Shown here in pieces: positions 25,398 through 33,880 of a DNA stretch of 64,000 bases; the first letter of the stretch is position 1; the number at the start of each line of letters is the position of its first letter. The DNA comes from Spirillospora albida. GTDB lineage: Bacteria; Actinomycetota; Actinomycetes; Streptosporangiales; Streptosporangiaceae. Below the pieces are notes generated by a model. The model searched no databases. It was not told the DNA's origin and saw only the letters and a list, made by a program, of their open reading frames with translations. The stretch is from NCBI RefSeq assembly GCF_000718255.1, contig NZ_JOFJ01000004.1, positions 186,001 to 250,000 of the forward strand. Reading direction: 5' to 3'. Made by a program: the position numbers and the translations under genes.

Positions 25398-26972
25398 TCA
25401 GGCGCCGGGGCCCTTCCCCGCGACCTCCTTGGCCCAGCGGTAGTCGGCCTTGCCCGCCGGGGAGCGCTTCATCTCGGGAACGAACGCGTAGGAACGCGGC
25501 ACCTTGTAACCGGAGAGCTCCTTGCGGCAGTGCGCGTCGAGCTCCTCGGGAGAGGGGGCTTCGCCCGACGGCTGGATCACCGCGGCGACCCGGTTGCCCC
25601 ACCGCTCGTCCGGGATGCCCGTCACGACCGCGTCGTAGACCCCCGGGTGGCCCTTCAGGACGGCCTCGACCTCTTCGGGGAAGACCTTCTCCCCACCGGT
25701 GTTGATGGCCTGCGAGCCCCGGCCGTACACGGCGATCGTGCCGTCCTCCTCCACGGTGGCGATGTCCCCGGTGAGGAGCCAGCGCCTGCCGTCCACGACG
25801 GGGAACGTCCGGGCCGTCTTCTCCGGGTCGTTGTAGTACCCGTGGGCGATGTGGCCGGTGCGGGCGACCTGGCCGAGGACGCCGGAACCCGGCTTGACGG
25901 GCTGGAGCGCGTCGTCCAGGACGGTGACGTTCTCGACGTCCGGCGCGAACTTCAGGCCCTTCTCCGGGGTGGAGCCCGCGGTGGCCTCGGCCGTCGAGCC
26001 CGACTCCGTCGATCCGAACCTGTCCAGGATCATCGTGTTCGGCAGCAGCCCCTGGAGGCGGTCGCGGACCGTCCCCGTGAAGATCGCGCCGGTCGACACG
26101 AACGCCAGCAGCGAGGACGTGTCGTACCCGCCGCGCGCCAGCTCCTCCGCCATCGGGATCGCCATCGCGTCCCCGGTGATGGTCAGCGAGTTCACGCCCT
26201 CGCGCGCGATCGTCGCCCAGATGTCGGCCGCGTCGAACTTGCGCGCGTACACGATGGTGGCGCCCATGAACCAGCCGATCCACGTCGCCATCTGCGCGGC
26301 GCCGTGCATCAGCGGCGCGATCGGCATCATCACCATGGGGCCGCCGCCGGCGGCGAGCGCCACGACGTCCTCCGGCCGCCGCGGACGCGGGAACGTCGGG
26401 TTCCAGAACGCGAACAGCATCTGCTCGGTCGACCACATGACGCCCTTCGGCATCCCGGTCGTCCCGCCCGTGTAGACGATGTAGGTGTCGTCGGGCGAGC
26501 GCGGCGGGAAGCCCCGCGTGCCCGGCGCGCCCGCCAGCGCCTCGTCGTAGGCGACGGCGCCGGGAATCGACGGACTCCCGCCCACCGCGACCAGGTGCCT
26601 CAGCTCCGGGACCTCGGGGGCGGTCGCCGCGACGCGGTCCTCGAACTCCACGTCGTACAACAGGGCGACGCTGTCGGAGTCGCGGTAGACGTAGAGCAGC
26701 TCGCTCTCCACGTACCGGTAGTTCACGTTGATCGGGACGGCCCGGATCTTGAGCGTCGCGAGCAGCGCCGCCGCGTACTCGATCCCGTTGTAGAGCTGGA
26801 CGGCGACGTGCTGGCCGGGCCGCACGCCCGCCGCCTCGAGGTGGTGCGCGAGGCGGTTGGCGTGCTCGTCCAGCTCGGCGTAGGTGAGGCGCCGGTCGCC
26901 GCAGACGACGGCGACGCGCTCCCCGATCGCGTCCGCGACTCCCTCGAACAGGTCGGCGTGGTTGTACTCCAT
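25398..26972 (-). CDS. fadD19: Acyl-CoA synthetase, FadD19-like (steroid C26/C24 side-chain CoA ligase)
   Basis: 524 residues, ATG at 26972 with GGAGGG 6 bases upstream. ANL-superfamily ligase: P-loop YTGGTTGMPKGVMW, a TESGS-type A5 region, YNDPEKTARTFPVVDGRRW, GDIATVEEDG and the catalytic Lys in KRSPAGKADYRWAKE. The N-terminus (DRRLTYAELDEHANRLAHHLEAAG), the IHGATQSATW-like MHGAAQMATW box and the C-terminus closely follow mycobacterial FadD19, which activates the sterol C26 (and C24-branched) acid to its CoA ester. It is the last gene of a five-gene operon with Ltp3-, Ltp4-, DUF35- and FadD-like genes, which supports that call. The symbol is by resemblance from memory. Confidence 0.85.
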   Translation of the reverse strand: MEYNHADLFEGVADAIGERVAVVCGDRRLTYAELDEHANRLAHHLEAAGVRPGQHVAVQLYNGIEYAAALLATLKIRAVPINVNYRYVESELLYVYRDSDSVALLYDVEFEDRVAATAPEVPELRHLVAVGGSPSIPGAVAYDEALAGAPGTRGFPPRSPDDTYIVYTGGTTGMPKGVMWSTEQMLFAFWNPTFPRPRRPEDVVALAAGGGPMVMMPIAPLMHGAAQMATWIGWFMGATIVYARKFDAADIWATIAREGVNSLTITGDAMAIPMAEELARGGYDTSSLLAFVSTGAIFTGTVRDRLQGLLPNTMILDRFGSTESGSTAEATAGSTPEKGLKFAPDVENVTVLDDALQPVKPGSGVLGQVARTGHIAHGYYNDPEKTARTFPVVDGRRWLLTGDIATVEEDGTIAVYGRGSQAINTGGEKVFPEEVEAVLKGHPGVYDAVVTGIPDERWGNRVAAVIQPSGEAPSPEELDAHCRKELSGYKVPRSYAFVPEMKRSPAGKADYRWAKEVAGKGPGA

Positions 26973-27004
26973 CGGACACCCTCCGCGGGGGGTCGGTTGG
27001 GGGG

Positions 27005-28162
27005 TCAGGGCTTCTCGCTGCCGACGATCCACATCGAGAAGAACTGGGCGCCGCCGCCGTAGGCGTGCCCGAGAGCGCGCCTGGCGCCGTCCACCTGGTG
27101 CTCGCCGGCCTGGCCGCGCACCTGCAGCGCCGCCTCCGCGAACCGGATCATCCCGGACGCGCCGATCGGGTTGGACGACAGGACGCCGCCGGACGCGTTC
27201 CACGGGATGTCGCCGTCCAGCGCGGTCGCGCCGGACTCCGTGAGCTTCCAGCCCTCACCCTCGCCGCAGAACCCGAGGTTCTCCAGCCACATCGGCTCGT
27301 ACCAGGAGAAGGGGACGTACACCTCGGCGCAGTCCAGTTCGCGGCGCGGGTCGGTGATGCCGGCCTGCCGGTACACGTCCGCGGCGCAGTCCTTGCCGCC
27401 CTGCGGGCTGACGGTGTCGCGGCCCGCGAACATCATCGGCTCGGAGCGCATCGCCGTGCCGTGCACCCACGCGGGCCTGTTCGGCGCCTTCTTCGCCGCG
27501 TCCTCGGAGGCGAGGACCATCGCGCAGGCGCCGTCCGACGACGGGCACGTCTCCAGGTAGCGGATCGGCTCCCACAGCATCGGCGTCATCTCGACCATCT
27601 CTCGGGAGATGCCGGGGATCTTCAGGTGCGCGTACGGGTTCTTCAGCGCGTTCTCGCGGTCCTTGACCGCGACGAGCGCGCCGATGTGGTCGGGGGCGCC
27701 CGACCGGCGCATGTAGGCGCGGATGTGCGGCGCGAAGTAGCCGCCGGCGCCGACGACGAGGGACGTCGTGAAGGGCGAGTTCACCGTCAGCGCCCACGTC
27801 GCGTTCGACTCCGACTGCTTCTCCCACGCGATCGTGAGGACCCGTTCGTGGACGCCGCCCTGGATGAGGCTCGCCGCGACGATCGCCGTCGAGCCGCCGA
27901 CGGAGCCGGCGGTGTGCACGCGCATCAGCGGCTTGCCGGTCGCGCCGATCGCGTCGGCGAGGTACGGCTCCGGCATCATGACGCCCTCGAACAGGTCGGG
28001 CGCCTTGCCGACCACGACGGCGTCGATGTCCTTCCAGGTCAGCCCGGCGTCGTCGAGGGCGCGCCGGGCCGCCTCGCGCAGCAGCCCCGCCATGGAGACG
28101 TCCAGGCGCTTGGTCTTGTAGGCCGTCTGCCCGATCCCGATGATCGCGCACGCGTTAGCCAT
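27005..28162 (-). CDS. ltp3: Ltp3-like thiolase-fold protein
   Basis: 385 residues, ATG at 28162, overlapping the Ltp4-like stop by 8 bases. The sequence follows mycobacterial Ltp3 (Rv3523): VVVGKAPDLFEGVMMPE, HTAGSVGGSTAIVAASLIQ, AWEKQSESNATWAL, YVPFSWYEPMWLENLGF, NPIGASGMIRFAEAA, GHAYGGGAQFFSMWIVGSEKP. At the usual thiolase nucleophile position the loop is AGSVGG with no Cys, so the protein may need its Ltp4/DUF35 partners for activity or act by a non-classical mechanism. Probable role: C-C cleavage or aldol chemistry on C24-branched sterol side chains. Confidence 0.85.
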   Translation of the reverse strand: MANACAIIGIGQTAYKTKRLDVSMAGLLREAARRALDDAGLTWKDIDAVVVGKAPDLFEGVMMPEPYLADAIGATGKPLMRVHTAGSVGGSTAIVAASLIQGGVHERVLTIAWEKQSESNATWALTVNSPFTTSLVVGAGGYFAPHIRAYMRRSGAPDHIGALVAVKDRENALKNPYAHLKIPGISREMVEMTPMLWEPIRYLETCPSSDGACAMVLASEDAAKKAPNRPAWVHGTAMRSEPMMFAGRDTVSPQGGKDCAADVYRQAGITDPRRELDCAEVYVPFSWYEPMWLENLGFCGEGEGWKLTESGATALDGDIPWNASGGVLSSNPIGASGMIRFAEAALQVRGQAGEHQVDGARRALGHAYGGGAQFFSMWIVGSEKP

Positions 28163-29195
28163 TGTTCTCTCCAGACAGGACGCAGACGAGATTCTGCTGC
28201 AGGCACGGGCCCGACTGGGCGTGGCCGAGCACCTTGGACGCGCTGCCGTCATGGATGCGGGACGCGGCCTCGCCGATCCGGATCAGGCCCGCGGCCATCG
28301 GCGGGTTCGCCGACAGGGCACCGCCCGACGGGTTGACGTCCACGTCCTCGCCGAGGCCGAGGGCCTCCCGCAGGATCAGCTCCTCGTGGCTGAACTGCGC
28401 GTGCAGCTCCGCAATCTCGATGCCGGCGGCGCCCGCCCTCTCGCCCGCGAGCCGCGCCGACGCCGAGCGGCTCAGGTCGCGGACGCCCGGCGAGTGCGCT
28501 TCGCTGCGGTGGTCGATGCCGGTGATCCACGCGGGCCGCTCGCACAGCTCCCGCGCCCGGTCGCCCGCCGCCAGCACGATCGCGGCGGCGCCGTCGGTGA
28601 TCGGCGCGACATCGTGCGGGTAGAGGGGCGCGACGTCGTACTCGTCGCCGTCCTCCGGGTCGGGCAGGTGCAGGGCGAACGGGTTGTCGCGGCCGGACGC
28701 CCGGGAGCGGGCCGCGATGGCGCGCAGGTCGTCCTCCTTGGCGCCCGAGCGCTCCATGTAGGCGCGGGCCTGGAGCGCGGCGAGCGACACCTGGTCGACG
28801 CCGAGCGGCGCGAGCAGGTACGGGTCGAGCTGCTGCGTCATGATCGTCCGCAGGACGCCCTGGGTGCTCTTGCCGAATCCGTACACGAGGGCGGTGTCGA
28901 TCTCGCCGTGCTGGAGCTTCACCCACGCCTCGTACAGGGCCCACGCCCCGTCCATCTCGACGTGGCTCTCCGAGATCGGCGGCCACGCGCCGAGGACGTC
29001 CAGCGCCGACACGAACGAGAAGGGCGCGCCCTGGAAGTAGTCGCAGGAGCCCGAGCAGGTGAACCCGAACCGGCTCAGCCCCGTCTTCTCCTTGATCTCG
29101 GTGATGACCGGAGCGAGGATCTCCGTCTCGTGCAGGCCCTGGTCCTCGCCGCTGTGCTGCGTCTGGACGAAGGCCACTACTGCGATCTCGCGCAT
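28155..29195 (-). CDS. ltp4: Ltp4-like thiolase-fold protein
   Basis: 346 residues, ATG at 29195; start and previous stop share a base (TGATG), and its stop overlaps the Ltp3-like start by 8 bases. Thiolase-fold blocks: FTCSGSCDYFQGAPFSFVSALD (cysteines near the N-terminal nucleophile region), YGFGKSTQGVLRTIMTQQLDPYLLAPLG, AAIVLAAGDRA, NPSGGALSANPPMAAGLIR, and GHAQSGPCLQQN with the C-terminal catalytic Cys. Tight coupling to Ltp3 and a DUF35 protein strongly suggests a hetero-oligomeric enzyme on sterol side-chain CoA thioesters. Confidence 0.85.
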   Translation of the reverse strand: MREIAVVAFVQTQHSGEDQGLHETEILAPVITEIKEKTGLSRFGFTCSGSCDYFQGAPFSFVSALDVLGAWPPISESHVEMDGAWALYEAWVKLQHGEIDTALVYGFGKSTQGVLRTIMTQQLDPYLLAPLGVDQVSLAALQARAYMERSGAKEDDLRAIAARSRASGRDNPFALHLPDPEDGDEYDVAPLYPHDVAPITDGAAAIVLAAGDRARELCERPAWITGIDHRSEAHSPGVRDLSRSASARLAGERAGAAGIEIAELHAQFSHEELILREALGLGEDVDVNPSGGALSANPPMAAGLIRIGEAASRIHDGSASKVLGHAQSGPCLQQNLVCVLSGENNG

Positions 29196-30124
29196 CACGT
29201 GTAGTCCTTGATCGCCTCGAAGGGGAGGTCGGGCTCGTCGAGAGGCTCGAACCACTTGATGTTGTTCATGGTCCGGCCCCACTCCTCGCGCGGGCGCCAG
29301 GCGGCCTTGACCCGCATGCCCATCCGGACCTGGTCCGCCGGGATGCCCGCGACGAGCGTCAGCATCGTCAGACCCGCGCCGTCCAGCAGCACGTAGGCGG
29401 AGACGAACGGCACCTCGGGGGCGCGCGGGTCCGGGATGTTGTTGACGGCGAAGGTGGTGACGGTGCCGGTGTGCGGCAGCTCCACCTCCTCGGTCGTCGG
29501 GACGCCGTCGCGCGGGCAGATGCCCTTCATCGGGACGATGACCTGCTCGCACACCGGGCACCTGTCACCGAGGATCCGGCCCTCGGACACGCCCTCCAGG
29601 AACCGCTGGAGCGTCCGGCCGCCCTTCATCCGGTACTCGAGCCGCGTCGGCGCGTTGATCATCGTGACCTCGGGGAGGAAGCACTCGATGTCGCCGATCC
29701 CGCCGGTCCGCTCGTCCCGCCACTTCGGCCGGACGCGCATGCCCGTCTTCAGGAACTTCGGGGGCTTCGCGCCCTCCTCGAACACGCCGACGTCGAGGGC
29801 GTGCAGCAGCGCGGTGTCCGCGCCGTCCGGGCGGATCAGGGCCCACGCGAACGGGCGGTCGAGGGGGTGCTCCTTCAGCGGGCGCGGCACCCACGACCAC
29901 GTCGTGACCGTCCCCGCCGGGCCGACCTCGACGTACTCGCCGGTCGTGTCCTCGCTGGTCTCCGGGTCGTACTCGGCGGGCGGGACGAGCACCTTCCCGG
30001 CGGCGGTCCTCACGCCGGTCAGCCGGCCGTCCCGCAGATCGCTGAAGAACCGGCCGATGACCGGGCCCACCGAGCGCGTGTACCCGCCGGGGAACTCGAG
30101 AATGTGGTTCGGCTCAGATGGCAA
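29195..30124 (-). CDS. Double DUF35 OB-fold protein (Rv3521-like)
   Basis: 309 residues. A TTG at 30124 is the only start that keeps the conserved N-terminus (HILEFPGGYTRSVGP) and overlaps the FadD stop by 11 bases. It contains two OB-fold DUF35 units. The first half (VTTWSWVPRPLKEHPLDRPF) has no zinc cysteines; the second has the ribbon CPVCEQVIVPMKGICPRDG and the OB strand VAGIPADQVRMGMRVKAAW. This is the layout of mycobacterial Rv3521, located beside ltp3/ltp4. It likely clamps the acyl-CoA or bridges the Ltp subunits; no catalytic residues are expected. Confidence 0.82.
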   Translation of the reverse strand: MPSEPNHILEFPGGYTRSVGPVIGRFFSDLRDGRLTGVRTAAGKVLVPPAEYDPETSEDTTGEYVEVGPAGTVTTWSWVPRPLKEHPLDRPFAWALIRPDGADTALLHALDVGVFEEGAKPPKFLKTGMRVRPKWRDERTGGIGDIECFLPEVTMINAPTRLEYRMKGGRTLQRFLEGVSEGRILGDRCPVCEQVIVPMKGICPRDGVPTTEEVELPHTGTVTTFAVNNIPDPRAPEVPFVSAYVLLDGAGLTMLTLVAGIPADQVRMGMRVKAAWRPREEWGRTMNNIKWFEPLDEPDLPFEAIKDYT

Positions 30125-31679
30125 CGTCGCGGTCCTTCCAGAACGGGTCCCGCAGCTTGCGCTTGAGGAGCTTGCCGTTGGGCTCGCGCGGCATGGTCTC
30201 GATGAAGTCGATCGACTTCGGCCACTTCATCTTCGCGAGCCGCCCCTCGAGGGACGCGAGGATCTCCGCGGCCAGCTCCGGTCCGGCCTCGGCGCCCTCG
30301 GCGGGCTCCACGACGGCCTTGATCTGCTCGCCCCACTCGTCGTCGGGGATGCCGAACACGGCCACGTCCGCGACCTTGGGATGCATCGTGATCTCGTTCT
30401 CGATCTCGGCGGGGTAGATGTTCGCGCCGCCCGAGATGATCATGTCGGCCTTGCGGTCGGACAGGAACAGGAACCCGTCCTCCGTCAGGTAGCCGATGTC
30501 GCCGACGGTGAAGTAGTCCTTGAGGCGGTTCTTCTCCGTCTTCTCCTTGTCGCCCTTGTACTCGAACTCGACGCCGGCCATCTTCATGTAGATGGTGCCG
30601 TGCTCGTTCGGGCCGAGCGGCTCGCCGTCGTCGTCCACGATGAGGAGCTCGCTGATCGGCCAGGCGTTGCCGACGGTGCCGGGGTGCGCGCGCCAGTCCT
30701 CGGGGCTGGCGATCGTGCCGCCGCCCTCCGTGGCCGCGTAGTACTCCCAGATGCAGTCGCCCCACCACTCCAGCATCTGCTGCTTGATGGGCACCGGGCA
30801 GGGCGCGGCCGCGTGGATCGCCCACTTCATGGACGAGACGTCGTACCGGTTCCGGACGTCCTCGGGCAGCGACAGCAGCCGCTTGAAGTGCGTCGGCACC
30901 ATGTGGGTGTTGGTGATCTCGTACTTCTCGATGGCGCGGAGGGTGTCCTCCGGGGTCCACTTGTCCATGTAGACGAGCGTGTGGCCCATCTGCAGCGCCG
31001 TCCCGCCGAACTGGGTGACGGCCGTGTGGTAGTTCGGGGAGGTGATGAGGTGCGCCTGCGGCTCGCCGCCGGCCGGCGTCCCCGGCGTCATGCCGAACAT
31101 GCCGAGCAGGAACGTCATCAGCTCGGCGCTGTCGTCGGGGTCGATCCCCATCAGCGCGCGCTTCACGCCCTTCGGCCGCCCGGTCGTCCCGGAGGTGTAG
31201 TGCATGGTGGCGCCGTTGCTGCGGTCGTCCGGGAGCGTGTCCGGCTGGTCCGCGACCAGCTCGGCGATGGGGCGGAACCCCTCGACCTTCCCGTACGCGA
31301 ACCGGCGGCGCGGGTCGAGGCCCGCCTCCTCCGCCGCGCGCACGCCCTCGCCGGCGTACCGCTCGTGGACGAAGAACGCCTTGGCCTCGCTGTCGGCGAC
31401 GATGTACCCGATCTCCGGACCGGTGAGGTGCCAGTTGATCGGGGTGTAGTACCAGCCGGCCTGCAGCGCGGCCAGGTAGAGGACGAGCCCCTCCACGCCG
31501 TTCGGGACGAGGCCGCAGATCGCGTCGCCCTTGCCCAGCCCCATCCCCCGGAGGCCGTGGACGAGCCGGTTCGCGCGGGCCAGCAGTTCGCCCGCGGTGT
31601 ACTCCGTCCCGTCCGGATCGACGGCCGCGACCCACTCGGGCTCGGCCTGAGCCAACCGCCAAAAGCCCAACGACCCCAT
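30114..31679 (-). CDS. FadD-type acyl-CoA synthetase
   Basis: 521 residues, ATG at 31679 with GTGGAG 5 bases upstream. ANL ligase: P-loop MHYTSGTTGRPKGVKR, YAATEGGG substrate/adenine motif, GDIGYLTEDGFLFLSDRKADMIISGG hinge, and the catalytic Lys in PREPNGKLLKRKLRD. It differs clearly from the FadD19-like protein of the same operon. A second ligase in a sterol operon often acts on another side-chain or ring acid. It is the first gene of the operon and has imperfect KstR-like sites upstream. Confidence 0.85.
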   Translation of the reverse strand: MGSLGFWRLAQAEPEWVAAVDPDGTEYTAGELLARANRLVHGLRGMGLGKGDAICGLVPNGVEGLVLYLAALQAGWYYTPINWHLTGPEIGYIVADSEAKAFFVHERYAGEGVRAAEEAGLDPRRRFAYGKVEGFRPIAELVADQPDTLPDDRSNGATMHYTSGTTGRPKGVKRALMGIDPDDSAELMTFLLGMFGMTPGTPAGGEPQAHLITSPNYHTAVTQFGGTALQMGHTLVYMDKWTPEDTLRAIEKYEITNTHMVPTHFKRLLSLPEDVRNRYDVSSMKWAIHAAAPCPVPIKQQMLEWWGDCIWEYYAATEGGGTIASPEDWRAHPGTVGNAWPISELLIVDDDGEPLGPNEHGTIYMKMAGVEFEYKGDKEKTEKNRLKDYFTVGDIGYLTEDGFLFLSDRKADMIISGGANIYPAEIENEITMHPKVADVAVFGIPDDEWGEQIKAVVEPAEGAEAGPELAAEILASLEGRLAKMKWPKSIDFIETMPREPNGKLLKRKLRDPFWKDRDVAI

Positions 31680-31739
31680 CGGATCTCCACTTCTGATCGA
31701 CGGTGAGCGCCGTCACACGGCGGCGCCCGGCGAGCAAAG

Positions 31740-31753
31740 TAGATCACGTTCTC
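31740..31753. promoter_or_regulatory. Weak KstR-like site
   Basis: TAGATCACGTTCTC keeps the TAGA-C and GTTCT parts but differs from TnnAACnnGTTnnA at two fixed positions. It lies 60 bases upstream of the FadD start. Its partner at 31795-31808 shares the divergent promoter region. Confidence 0.4.
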
Positions 31754-31794
31754 GTTTTGCGAAGCAAGACCTGTTGGGAACGCATCCGCTTAAC

Positions 31795-31808
31795 TAGAAT
31801 CTGTTCTT
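31795..31808. promoter_or_regulatory. Weak KstR-like site
   Basis: TAGAATCTGTTCTT, flanked by AAC before and GTT after, is close to a palindrome and differs from the KstR pattern at two fixed positions. It is 25 bases upstream of the EchA19-like start, so a bound repressor would block that promoter. Confidence 0.4.
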
Positions 31809-31833
31809 GTTTCTGCTGCGATGGAGGAGAACC

Positions 31834-32646
31834 ATGGCGGACCTGCTGGACATCAGCACCGAGCACTGCACCGTCGAGCGCGACGGCCACGTCGTCATCG
31901 TCACGATGAACCGGCCGGAGGCCCGCAACGCGCTGAGCTCGAGCATGCTCGTCGGGCTCGCCGACGCCTGGGCCTACATGTCGGACACGCCCGAGGTGCG
32001 GGTGGGCATCCTCACCGGCGCCGACGGCACCTTCTGCGCGGGCGCCGACCTGAAGGCGATGGGGCAGCAGCCGACCGACCCGCGCGTCCGGGAGCGGATG
32101 CAGCAGATCCCGGACTTCCACTGGAAGGGCCTCCTGCGCGATGGCCGGCCCACCAAGCCGCTCATCTGCGCCATCGAGGGGTACGCGGTCGCCGGAGGCA
32201 CCGAGCTGCTCGTCGGCACCGACCTGCGGGTCGTCGCCGAGTCCGCCACCCTCGGCCTGTTCGAGGCGAAGCGCGGCCTGTTCCCGATGGGCGGCAGCGC
32301 GATCCGGCTCACCCACCAGATCGGCTACGCGAACGCGATGGACATCCTGCTCACCGCCCGCGCGGTCACCCCGGCGGAGGCCCTGGAGATGGGCCTCATC
32401 AACAAGATCGTCCCGGACGGCCAGGCGCTCGCCGCGGCCCGCGAGCTCGCCGACCAGATCGCCGACTGCGGCCCCCTGGCCGTCCAGGGCATCCTCCGCA
32501 CCGTCCGCGAGACCGCGCACCTCCCCGAGGAGGAGGCCCTCAAGATCTCGGACGAGATCGGCTGGCCGATCATCGGCTCCGAGGACGCCAAGGAGGGCTC
32601 GCGGGCGTTCAAGGAGAAGCGCCCCGCCGTGTTCGAGGGCAAGTAA
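31834..32646 (+). CDS. echA19: Enoyl-CoA hydratase, EchA19-like
   Basis: 270 residues, ATG at 31834 with GGAGGAG upstream. Crotonase fold: NRPEARNALSSSMLVGL, oxyanion-hole AGADGTFCAGADLKAMG, and EGYAVAGGTELLVGTDLRV with the catalytic Glu region, then RGLFPMGGSAIRL. It follows mycobacterial EchA19 (Rv3516), which hydrates the enoyl-CoA of sterol side chains, including LAVQGILRTVRET and DAKEGSRAFKEKRPAVF near the end. It is divergent from the FadD/DUF35/Ltp operon, sharing a regulatory region with two KstR-like sites. Its last codons are repeated downstream (see 32629-32741). Confidence 0.85.
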   Translation: MADLLDISTEHCTVERDGHVVIVTMNRPEARNALSSSMLVGLADAWAYMSDTPEVRVGILTGADGTFCAGADLKAMGQQPTDPRVRERMQQIPDFHWKGLLRDGRPTKPLICAIEGYAVAGGTELLVGTDLRVVAESATLGLFEAKRGLFPMGGSAIRLTHQIGYANAMDILLTARAVTPAEALEMGLINKIVPDGQALAAARELADQIADCGPLAVQGILRTVRETAHLPEEEALKISDEIGWPIIGSEDAKEGSRAFKEKRPAVFEGK

Positions 32647-32741
32647 GCACAGTGTTCGAGGGCAAGTAGGCGCCGTGTTCGAGGGCAAGTAGGCGCCGTG
32701 TTCGAGGGCAAGTAGGCACAGCGTTCGAGGGCAAGTAGGGG
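32629..32741 (+). repeat. 23-bp tandem repeat copied from the 3' end of the EchA19-like gene
   Basis: Five units start at 32629, 32652, 32675, 32698 and 32721. The core is GTGTTCGAGGGCAAGTAG (first unit TAA; last unit starts GCG). Unit 1 encodes the gene's final V-F-E-G-K and stop; the other four lie beyond the stop. Every unit carries a stop codon. Because 23 is not a multiple of 3, each unit is in a different frame from the one before. Confidence 0.9.
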
Positions 32742-32754
32742 CACGACCGGTTAA

Positions 32755-32794
32755 CGGGCCGTCCGAAATTCGACCCGACGTTTCGGACGGCCCG
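32755..32794 (+). terminator. Terminator after the EchA19-like gene and its repeats
   Basis: Perfect 14-bp stem, CGGGCCGTCCGAAA and its complement, with a 12-base loop. It comes 14 bases after the tandem repeat and before the next plus-strand gene. Confidence 0.75.
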
Positions 32795-32845
32795 CCCTGC
32801 GGGATCCCGTGGTCGCATACGGAACCGCAGAAGGAGTGACCGGTC

Positions 32846-33289
32846 ATGGCCCTGCACCTTGGACGCACGAAGACCGACACCGCCGACACCGCCGGCGCGC
32901 CCGCCCCGGCCCGCCGCTCGTGGCGGCCGAGCCTCCCCCGCCGCGGCGCGCCCCCCGCCGACGAGACCGGGCGGACCGTGGTCGTCGACCGCCGGCCGCG
33001 CCGCCGGTGGCTGCGCAGCCGGCACAACCCGGTCAGCGCGATGATCCTGGCCGCGGGCTGGGCCGCCGCCGTGATCCTCGCCCTCGGCATGCTGCTGACC
33101 TGGGGCGAGGCGAACCCGGGCAACACGCTCGTGGACGCCACCCTCGACACCGGCCGCTGGCTCGCCACGCCGTTCCACGACGTCTTCACCCGCAGCGACC
33201 CCGACGAGCAGCTCTACATCAACTGGAGCATCGCGGCCGTGGTCTACTACCTCCTCGCGCGCGCCTTCTCGTGGATGACGCGATTCTGA
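32846..33289 (+). CDS. Small membrane protein of unknown function
   Basis: 147 residues, ATG at 32846 (GGAG about 10 bases upstream). The first ~60 residues are Pro/Arg-rich and cytoplasmic. Two hydrophobic helices follow: SAMILAAGWAAAVILALGML and INWSIAAVVYYLLARAF, joined by a ~45-residue loop. No known motif was recognised. It stands alone between a terminator and the sigma factor gene, 78 bases upstream of the latter. Confidence 0.6.
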   Translation: MALHLGRTKTDTADTAGAPAPARRSWRPSLPRRGAPPADETGRTVVVDRRPRRRWLRSRHNPVSAMILAAGWAAAVILALGMLLTWGEANPGNTLVDATLDTGRWLATPFHDVFTRSDPDEQLYINWSIAAVVYYLLARAFSWMTRF

Positions 33290-33367
33290 CGGCCGACAAT
33301 CCGGATCCGGCGGCATAGCCGCGGGGGCCTCCCGGCGTCTGTAGGTGTGACACCGAGGGAGGTCTCC

Positions 33368-33880
33368 GTGAACCGACAGGCACGCGAGGACTTCACGCAG
33401 TTCGTCGCGGCACGGTCGGCCCGGCTCATCAGGACGGCGTACGTCCTGGCCGGCGACCAGCACGCCGCCGAGGACCTGCTGCAGACCGCGCTGACCAGGA
33501 CGGCCGCCCGCTGGCGGCACGTCCGAGGCGACCCGGAGGCGTATGTCCGCCGGGTCATGTACAACGAGCAGATCAGCCGCTGGCGGCGGCGGGGACGCGA
33601 GTCGGCGATGGCCGACGTCCCCGACCTCGCCGTCGCCGACCGCTCCGGCGAGGTCGACCTGCGGCTCGCCCTGCAGCGGGCACTGCTGGCGCTGCCGCCG
33701 CGAAAGCGCGCCGTGCTCGTCCTGCGCTACTTCGAGGATCTCCCCGAGAAAGAGGTGGCCCTGATCCTCGGCTGCTCGGTCGGCACGGTCCGCAGCCAGA
33801 CGCACAAGGCGCTCACCCGGCTCCGCGACATCGTCCCCGATCTGGCCACCCGACTCGAGTTCGCCGGAGGTGCGGCATGA
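33368..33880 (+). CDS. SigE-family RNA polymerase sigma factor (ECF)
   Basis: 170 residues, GTG at 33368 with GGAGG 5 bases upstream. Region 2: FTQFVAARSARLIRTAYVLAGDQHAAEDLLQTALTRTAARW, the typical start of actinobacterial SigE-70-family factors. Region 4: ALPPRKRAVLVLRYFEDLPEKEVALILGCSVGTVRSQTHKALTRLR, with its helix-turn-helix. The stop overlaps the following gene by 4 bases (ATGA), the usual sign of a sigma factor made together with its partner. The regulon and signal are unknown. Confidence 0.9.
   Translation: MNRQAREDFTQFVAARSARLIRTAYVLAGDQHAAEDLLQTALTRTAARWRHVRGDPEAYVRRVMYNEQISRWRRRGRESAMADVPDLAVADRSGEVDLRLALQRALLALPPRKRAVLVLRYFEDLPEKEVALILGCSVGTVRSQTHKALTRLRDIVPDLATRLEFAGGAA

Noticed and set aside
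32325..32744. Minus-strand frame with repeated Y-L-P-S-N-T and A-L-E-H units, looking like a repeat protein
   Set aside because: Produced by reading the 23-bp tandem repeat backwards; no start signal or conserved domain.
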